Positions 1 through 7,807 of a stretch of DNA of 15,216 nt are shown one piece after another (position 1 is the stretch's first letter; each line of letters begins with the position of its first letter). Location: assembly GCA_035627675.1 (NCBI GenBank), contig DASPLH010000266.1, positions 1-15,216 on the forward strand, read 5' to 3'. The notes below the pieces were generated by a model. That model ran no database searches, was not told the DNA's origin, and saw only the letters and a program-made list of their open reading frames with translations. This DNA comes from DASPLH01 sp035627675. GTDB taxonomy: Bacteria > Acidobacteriota > Terriglobia > Terriglobales > Acidobacteriaceae. Made by a program: the position numbers and the translations under genes.

Positions 1-837
1 AAACAGGATGAGGAGCCCCAGCCCGGCCTCAAGGCGACCCTGCGTGGAGAACTCGCCGAAGGCGTGATGCAGCGCGTCTGGGAACAACTCAAGGGTGGAT
101 TCAACCTGCACAACGAACCGCAGGAATCCATCGCTCGCATCGTGGCCAGCGCCGTAGAGGGGGCGCTCGACGAGCACTATCCCCCGTCCGAAGATCCGTA
201 CCGCGTCCGCTTCCGCGAACTCGAGCGCAACCGCCTCGCCCAACTTGCACGCGAGTGGCTGAACGTGGAACGCAAGCGCAGCGAAGGCTTCCGCGTCATC
301 GGACACCAGGTCAAAGTCAGCTGCGAGCTCGCCGGATTCGAAGTTCGCGGTCGCATCGATCGCCTTGACGAGATCGACGGGGGATTTGTCGTTATCGACT
401 ACAAGGCCGGGAGCGCGAAGAACTACACGCCGTCGCAGTGGAAGTCCGACCGGCCGCACAAGCCGCAATTGCCGCTGTATGCCGTGGCGCTCCGGCGAGA
501 GGGCAGGGAGGTCAACGCCGTTGCCTTCGGCATCCTCAGCGCGGGCGAGTGCAAGTTCTCCGGGGTGGCCGAGCGCAGGGATATCCTTGGAATGAAGTCG
601 GACACTCTGAAGCCGAACTGCGACGATGGCGAATCCACGCTTTCGGAGCGGGTCGGCACCTGGGAGCGCCGCATCTCGAGGCTCGCGTCCGACTTCCTCG
701 CCGGATCGGCAAGTGTCGATCCGAGAGTGATGCCGGGCCACAGCCGCTGCACCTGCGACCACTGCCACCTGCACTCCGCCTGCCGCATCGCCGAAGCCAT
801 GCCTGTTGTCGCCGACGAGGAGGACAGCGATGAGTAG
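1..837 (+). CDS. PD-(D/E)XK nuclease, AddB/RecB-like DNA repair protein (5' truncated by window)
   Basis: The reading frame is open from base 1, so the start lies upstream; a GTG at 64 is internal. The visible 278 residues are the C-terminal nuclease domain of an AddB-like or 'probable DNA repair protein' subunit, which would degrade DNA ends during recombinational repair. The sequence shows GRIDRLDEID followed by IDYKAG (catalytic Asp codon 397-399, Lys codon 403-405) and QLPLYA at about 466-483, the usual order D..DYK..Q(L)xxYA of RecB-family nucleases. The tail has CTCDHCHLHSAC, which contains the C-x2-C-x5-C spacing of the AddB iron-sulfur staple. The fourth cysteine of such clusters lies well N-terminal of the nuclease and would be outside the window. 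The stop overlaps the start of the downstream helicase by 8 nt, implying translational coupling and a two-subunit complex. Whether a helicase-like N-terminus exists cannot be seen. Confidence 0.87.
   Translation, partial: KQDEEPQPGLKATLRGELAEGVMQRVWEQLKGGFNLHNEPQESIARIVASAVEGALDEHYPPSEDPYRVRFRELERNRLAQLAREWLNVERKRSEGFRVIGHQVKVSCELAGFEVRGRIDRLDEIDGGFVVIDYKAGSAKNYTPSQWKSDRPHKPQLPLYAVALRREGREVNAVAFGILSAGECKFSGVAERRDILGMKSDTLKPNCDDGESTLSERVGTWERRISRLASDFLAGSASVDPRVMPGHSRCTCDHCHLHSACRIAEAMPVVADEEDSDE
817..824 (+). promoter_or_regulatory. Shine-Dalgarno that fixes the helicase start at 830
   Basis: GAGGAGGA ends 5 nt before the ATG at 830. It favours that start over the in-frame GTG at 806, which would add eight residues and place this motif inside the coding sequence. 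The site lies inside the last codons of the upstream nuclease gene, as expected for coupled translation. Confidence 0.75.
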
Positions 838-3800
838 CACGCCGACTCCGCGCCGTTTCGCGCCTGACGCCGACGTGCGCCAGCGCGTCACCGACCCGAG
901 GCAGTCCTTCATCGTCAAGGCCCCGGCGGGCTCCGGCAAGACCGAGTTGCTCGCGCAGCGCTTCCTCCGGCTGCTTCTCACCGTGGAAGAGCCCGAGTCG
1001 GTGCTTGCCATAACCTTCACTCGCAAGGCCGCCAGCGAGATGCGCAACCGCATCATCGACGCGCTCCGGCAGTCTATGCAGTCCACCTCCGGCGAGGAAC
1101 TCCGGAACCTCGATCCGCACAAGCAGGAGCGCCGCCGCCTCGCCGCCGAGGTGCTGCAACGCGATGCCGGGCGCGGCTGGAATCTCCTCCTCAACCCGCA
1201 GCGGTTGCAGATCCGCACGGTGGACTCGTTCTGCGACTCCGCCGCGCGTCAACTCCCGCTGCTCGCCGGACTCGGTTCGGAGTTACAGGTCACGGAAGAC
1301 TCGCACCCGCTGTATCGCGAGGCCGCCGACCGCACCATCTCTGCCCTCGGAAGCCGAAGCGACAAGCACGTACAGGCCATCGCAGACCTGCTCTCCTACT
1401 GTGACAACCGCGTCGGCCGCGTGCGCGAGTTGCTCGTTTCGATGCTCGCGAGGCGCGACCAGTGGATGCGCATTCTCGGCCGCTCCGACAACCTGACCGA
1501 AGACGAACTCGCCTCTCAACGCGAGCGGCTGGAGCGCGCGCTGCGCAACTGCATCGAAGCCGAACTGCGTCGCCTGCGGGCCGAGGTGTCGTCTCTCCTC
1601 CCGGCTTCGGACGTCTCCAGGATCATTCAGCTGGCAGCGCTGGCGGACACGTTCGTGAACAAGGCCGCAGCCATCGTCGCGCAATGTTCAGGCCTTCCAT
1701 CGGCCAGCCCCGACGCGCTGCCGCAGTGGCGCGCATGGAAGCAGTTCCTGCTGACCGAGAGCACGGGAACGATTCGCAAGAGCTTCGATGCCCGCACCGG
1801 GTACAACGGCGCCGATCGCGACCTCTGCAAGGACTTCTTCGTCCCGCTGGGCGAGTCGCAGGCCGCGGAGCGCCTCTGCGTGGCATTCACGCGAGCGGCG
1901 AAACTGCCCGCGCCGCAGTACTCCGACGCCGACTGGCGCTTCATACGCTCGTTGCTGATCGCGCTTCCTCTGTCCGTGGCGAACTTGAAAGTCGTCTTCG
2001 CCGAGCATTCGACCGTCGATTTCCTGGAGATGTCGCAGGCTGCCATCGCCGCGCTTCGTACGCCCGAGGGTCCCACCGAACTCGGCCTGGCGCTCGGATC
2101 GCAGATCCGGCACGTGCTCATCGACGAATTTCAGGACACCTCGAAGTCGCAGATGGACCTCATCGCGGCCCTGACCGCCGGCTGGGAGCCGGACGGCGGC
2201 AACACATTGTTCGTGGTCGGCGACCCGATGCAATCCATCTACGCCTTCCGCGAGGCCGAGGTCGGAATTTTCACAAGCGCCTTCCGCGAAGCAGCCGTGG
2301 GAGACGTTCACTTCCAGTGGGCGGTCAGCCCGCAGGCGCTGACGGCCAACTTCCGCTCGCAAGCCGGATTGGTGAACTGGTTCAACCAGGTCTTCCCGTC
2401 CATCTTCGGCGACGAGAACGATGCCACCGGTGCTGTCACGTATTCCGCGTCGGAGCCGGTCAGGCCAGCGCTGCCTGCCGACGCAGTGACGATGGACGCA
2501 TTCCCAACCGCCGCCAGCGAGCTCGAAGGCCAGCGGGTCGCCGCACTCGTCGCACAGGCGCTGGCCGAAGACGCCACGCAAAGCATCGCCGTGCTGGTTC
2601 GCGCCCGAACGCATCTGCCCCACGTCGTCTCCGCGCTGAAGGCCGCAGGCATCCCGTTCCGCGCGGTGAAGACCGACTACCTGGGGAAGCGGCAGATCGT
2701 TCGCGACCTCGACGCACTCAGCCGCGCATTGCTGAACCTTGCGGACCGCACCGCCTGGCTCGCCGTGTTGCGGGCGCCGTGGTGCGGGCTGACCCTGGCC
2801 GACCTCTGGGAACTCTGCCGCGGAGGTCACGAGCGCACGCTATGGGAGCTCCTCAACGAGCGTTCTCCGTCGCTCTCCAGCGATGCGCGCCAGAGGCTCG
2901 AACGCGTTCTCCCCATCCTCGACCGCGCGCTCTGCGAACGCGGACGCGTTCCCATCCGCATGTGGGTGGAGCGGGCATGGACGTCGCTCGGAGGTCCGGC
3001 CGCGCTCCATCCGGAAGATCGAGACTCGCAGATGCGGGACGCCGAGGCCTTCTTCAACTTCCTCGACGAGCAAGCGGAACTGCACGAACTGCCCGGCACC
3101 CGGCGCTTCACCGAAAAGCTGCAGGACCTCTACGCTCCGGCCGACACCTCTCCCGGCATCCGTGTAGAGGTCACGACCATCCACAACGCCAAGGGCCTCG
3201 AGTGGGATGTAGTCATAGTCCCCTGCCTCGGACGCAAGCCGCAGCGCGATGAAACGCAGTTGCTGTACTGGCGCGAACAGGTGCGCGGCGACTCCGACGA
3301 GCTGCTGCTCGCTCCCATGGAGGCCATCGGCAGCGGGGAAGAGCGCCCCAGCTTCCAGAAGCTGCTCGAGCGCATGGCGCGCGAGCGGTCGTCGCATGAA
3401 ACGAGGCGTCTGCTGTACGTCGTCTGCACGCGTGCCCGGCGCCGCCTGCACCTGACCGCGACCGCGCCGAAGAACAACAAGCCGAACAGCGCGTCGCTGC
3501 TCGAGCTGCTGTGGAGCACCCCGAGCGTCCGCGCCCCGTTCGAGGCCCTCGCTCCCGCGGCTGAGACCTCCGCGAAGAAGCCCACCCAACTGCGGACGAC
3601 GCTGCGCCGCCTGAGCCCGGACTGGCAGCTTCCGGCACCTCCACCCGGAGTCGAGTGGAAGCGGCCCACGGCCAGTGCCGCAACCGACGGCGCCCCCCAC
3701 ACGTTCGATTGGGTAGGTGAGACCCGCCGCCGCATCGGAACCGTGACCCACGCCTTCCTTCAGGAGATCGCGCGCGAAGGCTCCGGCGCCTGGACGCCCG

Positions 3801-4243
3801 AGCGCGTGCGCCGCATGGAACCCACCGTGCGCGGCGCTCTCACCACCAGCGGGGTCGGGCCCGATCGCCTCGCCGACGCCGCCACGGAAGTCATCTCTGC
3901 CCTGGCCAACACTCTCGAAGACGGGAACGGCCGCTGGATTCTCGCCGCGCATCCCGAGTCTGCATCGGAGTTCGCCATTACCGCCGTGATGGACGGCCCT
4001 CCTAAGCGGGTGAAGGTGGACCGCACGTTCGTGGCGGATGGGATCCGCTGGGTCGTGGATTTCAAGGTCACCGACGCCGCTTCCGCCACCGAGTCGTTCA
4101 TCGACTCGCAGGTCTCCAAGTATCGCGACGACCTCGAGCGCTACGCCCGGGCGCTCCAGCTCTTCGACCCGCGGCCTGTGCGCTGCGGCCTCTACTTCCC
4201 GCTACAGAAAATCTGGCGTCCGGTGACACTTACAGAGAGATAG
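830..4243 (+). CDS. UvrD/AddA-family helicase-nuclease
   Basis: The product is a 1137-residue superfamily 1A helicase with a C-terminal RecB-type nuclease, probably the AddA-like partner of the preceding nuclease in end resection at double-strand breaks. Helicase motifs occur in order: Walker A APAGSGKT (residues 31-38), TFTRKAASEM (motif Ia), RTVDSFC, Walker B IDEFQDT (Asp432-Glu433), VGDPMQSIYAFR (motif III), LTANFRSQ (motif IV), TIHNAKGLEWDVV (motif V, about 780-793) and LLYVVCTRARRRL (motif VI, about 858-870). The nuclease has GTVTHAF (His974), VDRTF (Asp1064), VVDFK (Asp1077, Lys1079) and YRDDLERYARAL, so both activities look intact. The ATG at 830 is preferred because of its strong ribosome-binding site. 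The length fits AddA-type proteins. UvrD itself is excluded by the large inserts and the nuclease domain. Exact subfamily (AddA or an unassigned RecB-like class) is not resolved, so no symbol is given. Confidence 0.93.
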   Translation: MSSTPTPRRFAPDADVRQRVTDPRQSFIVKAPAGSGKTELLAQRFLRLLLTVEEPESVLAITFTRKAASEMRNRIIDALRQSMQSTSGEELRNLDPHKQERRRLAAEVLQRDAGRGWNLLLNPQRLQIRTVDSFCDSAARQLPLLAGLGSELQVTEDSHPLYREAADRTISALGSRSDKHVQAIADLLSYCDNRVGRVRELLVSMLARRDQWMRILGRSDNLTEDELASQRERLERALRNCIEAELRRLRAEVSSLLPASDVSRIIQLAALADTFVNKAAAIVAQCSGLPSASPDALPQWRAWKQFLLTESTGTIRKSFDARTGYNGADRDLCKDFFVPLGESQAAERLCVAFTRAAKLPAPQYSDADWRFIRSLLIALPLSVANLKVVFAEHSTVDFLEMSQAAIAALRTPEGPTELGLALGSQIRHVLIDEFQDTSKSQMDLIAALTAGWEPDGGNTLFVVGDPMQSIYAFREAEVGIFTSAFREAAVGDVHFQWAVSPQALTANFRSQAGLVNWFNQVFPSIFGDENDATGAVTYSASEPVRPALPADAVTMDAFPTAASELEGQRVAALVAQALAEDATQSIAVLVRARTHLPHVVSALKAAGIPFRAVKTDYLGKRQIVRDLDALSRALLNLADRTAWLAVLRAPWCGLTLADLWELCRGGHERTLWELLNERSPSLSSDARQRLERVLPILDRALCERGRVPIRMWVERAWTSLGGPAALHPEDRDSQMRDAEAFFNFLDEQAELHELPGTRRFTEKLQDLYAPADTSPGIRVEVTTIHNAKGLEWDVVIVPCLGRKPQRDETQLLYWREQVRGDSDELLLAPMEAIGSGEERPSFQKLLERMARERSSHETRRLLYVVCTRARRRLHLTATAPKNNKPNSASLLELLWSTPSVRAPFEALAPAAETSAKKPTQLRTTLRRLSPDWQLPAPPPGVEWKRPTASAATDGAPHTFDWVGETRRRIGTVTHAFLQEIAREGSGAWTPERVRRMEPTVRGALTTSGVGPDRLADAATEVISALANTLEDGNGRWILAAHPESASEFAITAVMDGPPKRVKVDRTFVADGIRWVVDFKVTDAASATESFIDSQVSKYRDDLERYARALQLFDPRPVRCGLYFPLQKIWRPVTLTER

Positions 4244-4310
4244 TGCCGCTCGTTTCGCCGTGCAACTCGCTTGCCGCGTCTGCCGTGGTGATGGTTGTCC
4301 TCTGACGCAC

Positions 4311-4340
4311 TGGACGACTCCGTGCCGAAGCATGGATAGT
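4311..4340 (+). promoter_or_regulatory. Possible weak sigma-70 promoter for the transporter pair
   Basis: TGGACG (4311-4316, 4 of 6 matches to TTGACA) is followed after 18 nt by GATAGT (4335-4340, 4 of 6 matches to TATAAT). Transcription would begin about 20 nt before the MFS start at 4366. The 122-nt gap 4244-4365 shows no obvious terminator for the helicase gene. Weak matches like these occur by chance, so this is tentative. Confidence 0.22.
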
Positions 4341-4365
4341 AGTAGCGGGAGCCCCGAATCCGTCG

Positions 4366-5562
4366 ATGTCGTCGTCCGTCAGCAATCTCCCCACTGCACA
4401 GCGTGAAACGCGTTGGAGCCTGGACACCAGCATCATCGCCCTGATGATTGCCGGCACGTCCACGTTCCTCGACGTTTACACGACGCAGGCGCTGCTGCCG
4501 TATCTCCGCAAGGTGTACAACGCAACGGAGGTACAGGTCAGCCTGACGATCAGCGCAACCACGCTCGCGACGGCCATCACCGCTCCCGTCGTCGGCCTCT
4601 GGGCCGAGAGCATCGGTCGCAAGAAGGTCATCGTCCCCGCCATCTTCGGACTATCGATCCCAACCTTGCTGGCGGCCACTTCGCCCAGCCTCGAAGCCCT
4701 TATCTTCTGGCGCTTCGCGCAGGGGTTATTCATCCCCGGCATCATCGCCGTCATCATGGCCTACATCAATGAAGAGTGGGCGGGACGCGGCGTTGGGGTC
4801 GCCATGTCCGCCTACGTCTCCGGCACGGTGCTCGGAGGTTTCATCGGCCGCCTTCTGCCCGGACTGATCACTTCGCATTTCGAATGGCGGATGGCGTTCG
4901 TCGTCCTCGCCGTCCTCAACCTGCTCGGAGGGTTCGGAGTCCGGAAGTGGCTGCCGCCTGCGGAGAACTTCGTCGCCTCGGCCAACATCAAGGCTTCCGT
5001 CCGCGACGCCATCGCTCACCTGCGCAGCCCGCGCCTGCTCTCCGTGTTCGGCATGGGCTTCACCGTCCTGTTCTCGCTGGTGGGAGCATTTACATATGTC
5101 AATTTCTATCTGGCGGCGGCACCGTTCCACTTGAGCCCGGCGGAGCTCGGCAGCGTGTTCTTCGTTTACCTGCTCGGACTTTTCGTCACTCCGGCGGCCG
5201 GGAAGTTCATGGACCGCGTGGGGTTCCTGCCCACGGCCGTGATGGCCCTCGGCATGGCCGCCGTCGGACTGCTCCTTACGTTGCCGAAGAACCTGCCCTC
5301 GATCATCGCCGGACTTGCGGTCTTCTCTTCCGGCGTGTTCATACTTCAGGCGACGGCGACGGCCCAGACCGGCCGCGTCGCGGGCAAGTCGCGCTCCGCC
5401 GCCGCCGGACTCTACCTCACCTTCTACTATGGCGGCGGAAGCCTCGGCGCTGTCCTGCCCGGATACGTCTGGCTGCACTACGGATGGCCTGGGTGCGTCG
5501 CGCTGCTGCTGTCTGCCGGAGCGCTCACCCTCGCGCTTGCCATAGCGAGTTCTCGCGCATGA
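4366..5562 (+). CDS. MFS transporter (YnfM/AraJ-like drug/H+ antiporter type)
   Basis: This 398-residue, strongly hydrophobic protein is the usual size of a 12-helix major facilitator permease of the inner membrane. The first helix begins near residue 21. The loop between helices 2 and 3 has GLWAESIGRKK (residues 77-87), which fits MFS motif A (GxxxDRxGRR) with Glu in place of the usual Asp. The next helices read FWRFAQGLFIPGIIAVIMAY, typical of proton-driven exporters; the second half repeats the pattern (GKFMDRVG near 280). The closest recognisable type is the YnfM/AraJ group of putative efflux permeases; the substrate cannot be told. There is no strong Shine-Dalgarno before the ATG at 4366 (GGGAG at 4347-4351 is too far), so the exact start is uncertain; an internal ATG at 4444 would cut into helix 1. 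The stop overlaps the next transporter by ATGA, so the two are probably co-translated. Confidence 0.9.
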   Translation: MSSSVSNLPTAQRETRWSLDTSIIALMIAGTSTFLDVYTTQALLPYLRKVYNATEVQVSLTISATTLATAITAPVVGLWAESIGRKKVIVPAIFGLSIPTLLAATSPSLEALIFWRFAQGLFIPGIIAVIMAYINEEWAGRGVGVAMSAYVSGTVLGGFIGRLLPGLITSHFEWRMAFVVLAVLNLLGGFGVRKWLPPAENFVASANIKASVRDAIAHLRSPRLLSVFGMGFTVLFSLVGAFTYVNFYLAAAPFHLSPAELGSVFFVYLLGLFVTPAAGKFMDRVGFLPTAVMALGMAAVGLLLTLPKNLPSIIAGLAVFSSGVFILQATATAQTGRVAGKSRSAAAGLYLTFYYGGGSLGAVLPGYVWLHYGWPGCVALLLSAGALTLALAIASSRA

Positions 5563-6800
5563 TGAACATCGCCTTCGATTCGGCTACCGTCAGCGTTGGC
5601 GCAGCGTGGGCGATTTTCCTTGGCACATACGCCGTCGTCGCTTTCGGCAAACTGCCGGGCACGAAACTGGACCGCACGGCGGCGGCCACCATCGGGGCGA
5701 TCCTGATGTTCGCGTTTCGCGTGGTCACGCCGTCCACGGGCATCGCGAGCATCGATTACGCGACCATCGTGTTGCTGTTCAGCATGATGTTGATCGTCGC
5801 CGGACTCCACCTGTCCGGCTTCTTCGAGTGGATCGCCGCGCTCGTACTTCGTCACGTCCACGACCGCCATCTGCTGCCCGCCGTAATCTTCGCCAGCGGA
5901 TTGCTTTCGGCCTTCCTCGTGAACGATGTCGTCTGCCTGTTCATGGTTCCGCTCGTCCTGAACATCAGCGCGCGCTTCAAGCGCGAGCCGGTGCCGCTGC
6001 TCCTGGCGCTCGCCACGGCTTCCAACATCGGCAGTGCGGCGACCATCACCGGCAATCCGCAGAACATCCTCATCGGCTCGCTCTCGCGCATCCCCTACAC
6101 GACATTCCTGGCCCGGCTTGGCCCCATCGCGCTCGCCGGTCTGTTCATCGACTGGGCTGTCATCCATTGGGTGTACGAGCGGCGCCGCCGCAAGACGGCT
6201 GCCGTGCCGGTTCCGCACCAGGAAGTCTCCGCTCCTCGCACGCATGTCCGCTGGCCACTGCTGGTCATGACCGGAGTGCTCGTCGCCTTTCTTCTCGGAG
6301 TAGCGCCGCCGCTCGCTGCCGCCACCGGTGCGGCGTTGATGTTGCTGGGCCGCTACATCGATCGGGAGAAGATCTTCGAAGAAGTGGACTGGAGCCTGTT
6401 GGTTCTCTTCATCGGGCTTTTCCTCGTCATAGGCGGGGCGGAGCAGGCCGGCATCGCCGAACGCCTGCTTCGGATATTCGAGTGGGGAAACCTGTCCAGC
6501 CCGCTGGCTCTTTCAGCTGCCGTGGTGGCCCTTTCAAATCTTGTCAGCAACGTTCCGGCCGTGATGCTGCTCAAGAACCTGCCCGAAAGCACGCCGGACC
6601 CGAGCCGCACCTGGATGTTGCTGTCGTTGGTCAGCACGCTCGCCGGAAACCTGACCATCACCGGCTCCGTGGCCAACATCATCGTCGTCGAGAAATCCCG
6701 CAGTTCCGCGCCCATAGCGTTCACGGAATATCTCCGCGTGGGAGTGCCCGTCACTGTTTTGACGATCGGCGTCGGCCTCGCCTGGCTTCTGCTCACCTGA
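5559..6800 (+). CDS. ArsB/NhaD/SLC13-type ion transporter (YbiR-like anion permease)
   Basis: This 413-residue polytopic membrane protein belongs to the ion transporter (IT) superfamily that includes ArsB, NhaD and citrate/anion carriers. It has the family's internal two-fold repeat: the first half carries LVNDVVCLFMVP (about residues 120-131) and SNIGSAATITGNPQN (155-169, the conserved asparagine-glycine re-entrant hairpin), and the second half carries NLVSNVPAVMLLKN and LAGNLTITGSVANIIV. The pattern is closest to YbiR-type 'SLC13 family permease' proteins. Substrate (arsenite, sodium/proton or organic anion) is not determinable here, and no arsR, arsC or arsA neighbour is present. The start ATG at 5559 overlaps the MFS stop as ATGA; a second ATG follows at 5562. 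The frame is open much further upstream, but that part is antisense-like shadow of the MFS gene. The last 8 nt overlap the convergent sigma-factor gene. Confidence 0.87.
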   Translation: MMNIAFDSATVSVGAAWAIFLGTYAVVAFGKLPGTKLDRTAAATIGAILMFAFRVVTPSTGIASIDYATIVLLFSMMLIVAGLHLSGFFEWIAALVLRHVHDRHLLPAVIFASGLLSAFLVNDVVCLFMVPLVLNISARFKREPVPLLLALATASNIGSAATITGNPQNILIGSLSRIPYTTFLARLGPIALAGLFIDWAVIHWVYERRRRKTAAVPVPHQEVSAPRTHVRWPLLVMTGVLVAFLLGVAPPLAAATGAALMLLGRYIDREKIFEEVDWSLLVLFIGLFLVIGGAEQAGIAERLLRIFEWGNLSSPLALSAAVVALSNLVSNVPAVMLLKNLPESTPDPSRTWMLLSLVSTLAGNLTITGSVANIIVVEKSRSSAPIAFTEYLRVGVPVTVLTIGVGLAWLLLT

Positions 6801-7629
6801 CTTGCCAGACCTGCGCCCGGTTCCTGCCATGTGCAGGACGCGCATTCTCGTCCGGTTCCCGTCCAATCGCCGGCCCAAGTCTGCGCCCGAGTTGGCGCAA
6901 GGCGTGATGGTGGATCTGCGAGATGCGTGACTCCGTCACGCCGGCCAGTTGGGCGATTTCCGCCATCGTCCACTCTTCGAAGTAGTACAGGTGCAGCACT
7001 CGCGCGGCCTGCGGCTTCAGTTGTTGTATCTCGTTCGCCACCAGTTCGCGCATCTCCGCATGCAGCAGTTCCTCGTCGGGCAGGTGCTCGCGCGTGTCCG
7101 CCACGGTCTCGACGACCGCCACGTAGTCCTGCTCGTCTTCGTAAGGAATGTCTGCCTGCTGCAGGTCCTGCACGGCGGCTGCGAACTCGTAGAACGATTG
7201 CAGATCGAGCCCGAGTTGATCGGCCAGTTCCTCCGTGGAGGGAGCACGCTTCAGTTGCGACTCGAGTTCCTGCCTTGCGGCCTCGAGCTTCTGCTGGCGC
7301 GTCCGCATGTAGCGCGATGCCCAGTCCTGCTCGCGCAGGCTGTCGAAGATGGCGCCTGAGATCCTGACGCGCGCGTACTGGCGGAACCCCATGTGCCTCC
7401 CGGGGTCGAAGCGTGCGGCGGCATCGAGCAATCCGAGCGTTCCGGCCTGGACAAGATCGTCCAGCACGACGTGTTGCGGCAAGCGCCGGTGGATTCGCGC
7501 CGCGATCTTGCGTACCTCGGGCAGCAGGGCGAGCACAGCATCTTCCTGCGTCTCGAAGCCCGCCAACGCGGGCCCGGGCGGCGGTTGCGGAAGCTGCGCA
7601 TGCGATGCGACGTGGGGAGGCGATGCCAT
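6793..7629 (-). CDS. fliA: RNA polymerase sigma factor, sigma-28 FliA/WhiG family
   Basis: The 278-residue product is a group 3 sigma factor. After about 30 residues of Pro/Ala/Gln-rich N-terminus come region 2 (LPQHVVLDDLVQAGTLGLLDAA, then FRQYARVRISGAIFDSLREQDWASR), a region 3 helix set (RAPSTEELADQLGLDLQSFYEF) and region 4 (LKPQAARVLHLYYFEEWTMAEIAQLAGVTESRISQIHHHAL) with the -35-recognising helix-turn-helix. The LREQDWASR and VTESRISQIH signatures are typical of FliA rather than of sigma-70 or sigma-H. The family directs flagellar, chemotaxis or developmental genes, but no flagellar gene is next to it. GGAG (plus-strand 7636-7639) sits 6 nt before the ATG. A perfect sigma-28 -10 box lies 27 nt upstream of the start, suggesting self-activation. 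The 3' end runs 8 nt into the convergent transporter gene. I am confident of the family; equivalence to flagellar FliA is likely but not proven. Confidence 0.92.
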   Translation of the reverse strand: MASPPHVASHAQLPQPPPGPALAGFETQEDAVLALLPEVRKIAARIHRRLPQHVVLDDLVQAGTLGLLDAAARFDPGRHMGFRQYARVRISGAIFDSLREQDWASRYMRTRQQKLEAARQELESQLKRAPSTEELADQLGLDLQSFYEFAAAVQDLQQADIPYEDEQDYVAVVETVADTREHLPDEELLHAEMRELVANEIQQLKPQAARVLHLYYFEEWTMAEIAQLAGVTESRISQIHHHALRQLGRRLGPAIGREPDENARPAHGRNRAQVWQVR

Positions 7630-7656
7630 CCGAGTCTCCAGGTGTCTCTCAGATGG

Positions 7657-7683
7657 TTATCGGCAACCGCGCGATTTTCTTCG
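7657..7683 (-). promoter_or_regulatory. Putative sigma-28 promoter of the sigma-factor gene
   Basis: On the minus strand the sequence GCCGATAA (7657-7664) matches the enterobacterial sigma-28 -10 consensus at all eight positions. Eleven nt upstream is CGAAGAAA (7676-7683), a poor match to the -35 TAAAGTTT that retains only the central AAG. Predicted transcription start is near 7650, giving a leader of about 20 nt that contains the GGAG ribosome-binding site. Position and spacing suit autoregulation of the downstream sigma factor. No experimental support is visible. Confidence 0.5.
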
Positions 7684-7754
7684 CTCTCTCCGTCCCCGAG
7701 TCCGGATGGCCGATCGCGCACTTCCGGATTCGGCACGTGGCCCGTTCTGCGTTG

Positions 7755-7788
7755 CAAACAAAAAAGCAGGCGAGAATGTCTCGCCTGC
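7755..7788 (-). terminator. Intrinsic terminator of the 7808-8482 gene
   Basis: GCAGGCGAGA (7766-7775) and TCTCGCCTGC (7779-7788) form a perfect 10-bp stem with a 3-nt loop. On the minus strand the stem is followed by TTTTTTGTTT (revcomp of 7756-7765). It starts about 20 nt after the stop codon of the membrane-anchored protein gene and separates that gene from the sigma-factor gene, so the latter needs its own promoter. Confidence 0.92.
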
Positions 7789-7807
7789 CTGCGGCTGCCT
7801 TGAAGAA

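Noticed and set aside
1462..3252. 596-codon plus-strand frame inside the helicase gene
   Set aside because: It is an out-of-frame Arg/Pro-rich translation of the helicase coding region; the helicase frame carries all the motifs.
4776..5558. Upstream extension of the ion-transporter frame, which would give a 674-residue protein
   Set aside because: This part is an Arg/His/Pro-rich out-of-frame reading of the MFS gene. The hydrophobic transporter begins at the ATG at 5559 in an ATGA overlap.
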